This document shows, one piece after another, positions 49,605-55,283 of a stretch of 55,283 bases of DNA; positions within the stretch are counted from its first letter, which is position 1; every line of letters starts with the position of its first letter. The notes below the pieces were generated by a model that searched no databases, was not told the origin of the DNA, and saw only the letters and a list, made by a program, of their open reading frames with translations. The DNA comes from CAYPNF01 sp964411985 (lineage in GTDB: Bacteria; Verrucomicrobiota; Verrucomicrobiia; Limisphaerales; J093): positions 1 to 55,283 of the forward strand of contig CAYPNF010000052.1 in NCBI GenBank assembly GCA_964411985.1, given 5' to 3'. The translations under genes and the position numbers were made by a program.

Positions 49605-52600
49605 TTGAATCGGAACATTAACGAAGTGAAATCTGATCCTCGGTTTTTAAAAGAGACTGGCGTTGAGGTCTTTACGGGAAACGAGCTCCTGGTGAAGGGA
49701 TGCCTCGAAACGGAAGGCGGCACCCACCTCTGGACTGGGTATCCCGGATCTCCTGTCGCTGGCTTTTTTGACACGGCTCAGGAACTTCAGGAGTTGTTGC
49801 GAGCCAAGGGGATCCGAGCAACGATGGCCAATAACGAAGCCCTCGCTGCCGCCATGGTGAACGGTTCCCAGATGTTGGGCCTGCGGGCGATCACCATCCA
49901 GAAGAGCGTAGGACTTCATGTGGCGGCAGACGGTTTGGCGTTGGGCAACTTGGTAGGAGCCCATCCCGAGGGGGGCGCAATTGTCGTTTTGGGGGACGAT
50001 CCATGGAGCGATTCCACCCAGGTTCCTGCCGATTCTCGTTACCTCTGCAAACACCTCATGATGCCAGTCCTGGAGCCGTCGGATGCGCAGGAGATGAAGG
50101 ACTGGATCAACCTGGCTTTTCGGCTTTCCCGGCAGAGCGAGCTCTACATCGGGTACCTGGTTTCCACGAACCAGGCCGATGGCGGAGGTTCGGTGGACGT
50201 GGCTGCGAACCATTTCCCCGCGACGAACGTCCTGAATCCGACCGAGATCGACACCGCCAAGATCGATCTGGAAAGAAATGTCCTGTTGCCGCCCCGGACG
50301 TGGCGGAAGGAGCAGGCGATCGAGACTCGGTTTCGACGGCTGTGGGAGGCAGCGCGTAAGTGGGGTGCCAACCGCATTGAGCCACCCTCCAAGCCGGAGT
50401 GGACGGGTGGTACGATCGGATTCATCACTTCCGCGGCGGCCTATTGTTACCTGCGTCATGCCTTGGCTGAACTCCGGTTGGATGGGCATTTCCCGATCTT
50501 GAAGATGGGGGTGACCTATCCGGTGGATCCCGCCATCATCGGGGAATTCGCCGCTGGGCTGAGCCATGTTTTTGTGGTGGAAGAAAGAAGAGGTTTCCTC
50601 GAGGAGCAGATCACGGAAATCCTGACTCGCTTCCGGCAGGAGGGTGAGAAGCCCCTGGTGAAGCCGAACCTTGCGATCTGGGGAAAACGCTTTCCTTCCG
50701 GTCTTGAGGGCATCCCGTCGAGTCGCGGACTGAATCCCAGCAAGCTGATCGATCGTTTGGGTAGACTGTTTCTCTCGCTGTCCGAGTTGGCAGGCAGCGT
50801 GGACCGGCGGCACGTGGAGACCGAGCTTCAATTATTGGTGGAATTGCGCCAGACCGAGATCAAGGTGGCTCCTCGCACGCCGACGTTTTGCCCCGGCTGC
50901 CCGCATCGGGATTCGGCGAGCGTGCTCGTGGAGATCAAGAAGCAGTTTCGGGAAGAGGCCTACATGAGCCGGATCCATGGGACCAAGCCGGTGGACCTGG
51001 TCTTTCACGGGGACACGGGCTGTTACACGATGCTCATGTTTGAGCCCACCAAAGACCTCATGCACAATTACAGCGGCATGGGATTGGGAGGGGGGACCGG
51101 GGCGGGGATCGATCCTTTCATCCGGAACAAGCAGGTGGTTTTCATGGGGGACTCCACCTTCTTCCACAGCGGGCAGCTTGCCATCTCCAACTCGCTCAAG
51201 TGCGGCCAGGACATCACCTACGTGATCCTGGACAACAAGACCACCGCCATGACCGGTCATCAGACCACGCCGGCGCTCGGCGAGGGTTTGCTGGGTGAGG
51301 AGACTTTTGCTCAGCGGATTGATGCCATTGTGGCGGGGGTGGTGGATTCGCTACGGTCGGGGATTACGGTGGTCAGGGTGAACCCGGCCGAGCGTGAGAG
51401 CTACCGGCGGCTCCTGGAAAAGACCATCCTGTTGGACGGAGTCAAGATCATCATTGCCGACAAGGAGTGCGGGATTACGTTCCATCGGCGCGAGGCACGT
51501 GAGGAGCGGGCGACTTTGAAGCAGCAGGGCTTCCTGCAGTCCAAGCAGTACATCAATATCACGACGGAGGCGTGTGAGAACTGTCTGGAATGCACCAAGG
51601 CCACGGGGTGCCCGGGTTTGACGTTTGTGGAAACCCCCTACGGACAGAAGGTACAGACTGATTTGTCCTGGTGCGTGAGCGACGGTGCGTGCACTCGCTT
51701 CATGGTGACTCCGGATGCGGCGGGGCCGCGGGTGAAGGCCTGTCCATCTTTCGAAGAGGTCACCATAGTGCGCACGCAGAAACCGGCGCCTGCCATTGAC
51801 TCGTTGCGTTTTGATGGCCTGCCGCTCTTGCCCCGGCGCCTGCTGTTGCGTCCCTGGCACGGTTATCTGGCGGGGGTAGGCGGGATGGGGATTGGCACGG
51901 CTACCGCGGTTCTGGTGCTGGCTGGCCATCGGGAAGGATACCGCGTTCAGTTTTGTGACAAGAAGGGATTGGCGATCCGCAATGGCGGGGTGTACTCCAT
52001 GATCACCTACTCGCCTTGGGACGGACCCTATACGTCGAATCTCATCCCCTATGGCAAGGCGGATCTCATTCTGGGAGTGGACGTGCTCGAAGCGGCCCGG
52101 GCGCTGGATCCCGCCACCAACCAGCGGGTGGGCAGCCGCCAAAGAACCGCGGTTCTGGTCAACACCCACAAGACTCCGACCATCCTGACTTTGCTGGGGA
52201 AAGACGACTTTGCGGTGCGAGAGTTGGAGGAATCGATCCAAGCTCTCACCAGGCGAGACGACTACTTTAGCGCCAATGTCTCTGCCCTTTCCGAGGTGTT
52301 TTTTCAGACCCAGCTATACGCGAACACGATCATGCTGGGCGTTGCCTACCAGCGCGGATTGCTGCCGCTGTCCGTGGAGGCGTTGGAGTGGGCGATCCAA
52401 GCCGGGCTGGGCGGGGCGGCGGCGGAGAATCTCAAAGCCTTCCATCTGGGGAGGTTGCTGGTGCACGATCCCAAGGCAGTATGGGCGGCGGCACGAATGG
52501 GGTCGGAGCCCCAGGGTTTGGCGGAGGTGGTGGAGGACAAAGTGGCGATTCTTGCGCGGGGCGAGAGAAAGCGAAGGGTGTTCGCCGAGCAGTATCGATC

Positions 52601-53282
52601 CCTCATGGGGGGCGTGCGGGAGACGTTCCGTCTGGAGGACGAGGAGTTGGGCGCGCTGGCGTTGCGGGCCTATGACCTGGTGCAGTGGGGGGACATCGAA
52701 TATGCCAGGCAGTATTTGGATTGGGTCCGCCGCATTCATAGCGCTGATCACGCCGAACATGGATACGCCGCGACCAAAGCGGTTCTGTGGAACCTGCACA
52801 AGGTCATGCTCATCAAGGATGAAATCTACGTGGCCCACCTGCTGACCAGCGAAGAAAAGCGCCGGCGGGATGCCGCTAAATTTGGCCTTGATCCCAGCCG
52901 GGGGGATCGGATCGTTTATAAACACCTGAACCGTCCGCAGTTGACGATCCTGGGTAAGGACGTGGCTTTTGACATTCGGACGCGTGACTGGCAGTTGGAC
53001 ATCGTCAAGAAGCAGCGATGGCTGCGCCGGGTACTGCCGGACTGGCATCAGGAGGAGCGTAGCTTCCGGGAATGGTACTTGGCGCTTCTCCCCGGTTTTC
53101 AGGGGGTAGCCGAGGACCGACATCGGTACCACCAGTATGTCAGGATCCTCCGGTTGCCGGAGCAGGTGACGGGTTACCGGGAGATTCGGTATCCCAAGAT
53201 GGAGGCAGCCCGGCAGCAGGCGACGGTTTGGCTCCAGGAGTTGGCCCGCGCCCCCGTTCTCAAGACGTACTCAGTGGTGTAA
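49605..53282 (+). CDS. Fused indolepyruvate:ferredoxin oxidoreductase-type enzyme
   Basis: 1225 residues from a TTG start. It oxidatively decarboxylates an indolepyruvate- or aryl-pyruvate-type 2-oxoacid to an acyl-CoA, reducing ferredoxin. The order is: alpha-like pyrimidine/acceptor domains; a TPP region with FCPGCPHRDS (about residue 428) and GDTGCYTMLMF; a 4Fe-4S ferredoxin-like segment (CENCLECTKATGCPG, about residue 656, then WCVSDGAC); and a gamma domain starting at GVGGMGIGTAT (about 758). Fusions of all subunits occur in Proteobacteria and others. The histidine kinase gene begins four bases after its stop. Confidence 0.88.
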   Translation: MNRNINEVKSDPRFLKETGVEVFTGNELLVKGCLETEGGTHLWTGYPGSPVAGFFDTAQELQELLRAKGIRATMANNEALAAAMVNGSQMLGLRAITIQKSVGLHVAADGLALGNLVGAHPEGGAIVVLGDDPWSDSTQVPADSRYLCKHLMMPVLEPSDAQEMKDWINLAFRLSRQSELYIGYLVSTNQADGGGSVDVAANHFPATNVLNPTEIDTAKIDLERNVLLPPRTWRKEQAIETRFRRLWEAARKWGANRIEPPSKPEWTGGTIGFITSAAAYCYLRHALAELRLDGHFPILKMGVTYPVDPAIIGEFAAGLSHVFVVEERRGFLEEQITEILTRFRQEGEKPLVKPNLAIWGKRFPSGLEGIPSSRGLNPSKLIDRLGRLFLSLSELAGSVDRRHVETELQLLVELRQTEIKVAPRTPTFCPGCPHRDSASVLVEIKKQFREEAYMSRIHGTKPVDLVFHGDTGCYTMLMFEPTKDLMHNYSGMGLGGGTGAGIDPFIRNKQVVFMGDSTFFHSGQLAISNSLKCGQDITYVILDNKTTAMTGHQTTPALGEGLLGEETFAQRIDAIVAGVVDSLRSGITVVRVNPAERESYRRLLEKTILLDGVKIIIADKECGITFHRREAREERATLKQQGFLQSKQYINITTEACENCLECTKATGCPGLTFVETPYGQKVQTDLSWCVSDGACTRFMVTPDAAGPRVKACPSFEEVTIVRTQKPAPAIDSLRFDGLPLLPRRLLLRPWHGYLAGVGGMGIGTATAVLVLAGHREGYRVQFCDKKGLAIRNGGVYSMITYSPWDGPYTSNLIPYGKADLILGVDVLEAARALDPATNQRVGSRQRTAVLVNTHKTPTILTLLGKDDFAVRELEESIQALTRRDDYFSANVSALSEVFFQTQLYANTIMLGVAYQRGLLPLSVEALEWAIQAGLGGAAAENLKAFHLGRLLVHDPKAVWAAARMGSEPQGLAEVVEDKVAILARGERKRRVFAEQYRSLMGGVRETFRLEDEELGALALRAYDLVQWGDIEYARQYLDWVRRIHSADHAEHGYAATKAVLWNLHKVMLIKDEIYVAHLLTSEEKRRRDAAKFGLDPSRGDRIVYKHLNRPQLTILGKDVAFDIRTRDWQLDIVKKQRWLRRVLPDWHQEERSFREWYLALLPGFQGVAEDRHRYHQYVRILRLPEQVTGYREIRYPKMEAARQQATVWLQELARAPVLKTYSVV

Positions 53283-53286
53283 AGCT

Positions 53287-55283
<1,997 letters not shown>

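Overview
The window looks like a piece of a chromosome from a GC-rich, Gram-negative member of the PVC group, most likely Verrucomicrobiota. This is inferred from content. It has lipid A and outer-membrane genes (lpxB, an outer-membrane barrel), a secreted Ig-repeat protein ending in an FYRILLP-type tail, a secreted DUF1080 protein, a PQQ-type propeller, Tat-exported sugar isomerase and nitroreductase proteins, an ECF sigma/anti-sigma pair and large hybrid kinases with two-component-regulator propellers. No single marker fixes the species.

Layout. (1) 211-3226: two 120-bp inverted repeats (112/120 identical) enclose one gene, a Toprim + DUF3987 primase/ATPase-like protein with its own terminator and no transposase or integrase. 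This is the best candidate for an undescribed mobile or replicative element. (2) 3393-4467: a small membrane protein and a Tat-exported sugar isomerase-like protein. (3) 4829-9234: a probable sphingolipid (ceramide) module. It holds a serine palmitoyltransferase-like enzyme, an NAD-dependent epimerase/ceramide reductase candidate, an Aur1-like PAP2 membrane enzyme and a convergent GNAT-fold protein resembling bacterial ceramide synthase. (4) 9246-16819: DUF1080 protein, trpS, lpxB, a Gfo/Idh oxidoreductase, plsY, gpsA, thrH and pyrE, rich in envelope lipid genes. (5) 17033-21205: a secreted alanine-rich protein built of exact 15-residue repeats, tRNA-Val(GAC), a small inverted-repeat element, an orphan hydrogenase-type protease and an EF-G paralogue with a deviant P-loop. 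(6) 21417-32081: nitroreductase, SnoaL-like protein, ECF sigma/anti-sigma pair, PQQ propeller, parallel beta-helix protein, M13 peptidase, DciA-like protein and a GH42 enzyme lacking the usual acid/base Glu. (7) 32210-45141: Ig-repeat protein, outer-membrane barrel, then a tightly packed same-strand run lgt-rluD-DUF456-ispF-hypothetical-glutamine amidotransferase-NtrC-type regulator-hybrid kinase. (8) 45173-55283: secreted clan-A glycosidase, a DUF4143 ATPase with an AT-rich promoter and dyads at its start, a 2Fe-2S ferredoxin divergent from a giant fused indolepyruvate:ferredoxin oxidoreductase, and a multi-PAS histidine kinase cut by the window end.

How the genes fit together. The sphingolipid module, plsY/gpsA (phospholipid) and lpxB (lipid A) make the first third rich in membrane-lipid synthesis. 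The middle and right parts combine secreted degradative enzymes with regulators that may sense the envelope or substrates. Functions are assigned from recognisable motifs and protein-family memory only; no database search was run.
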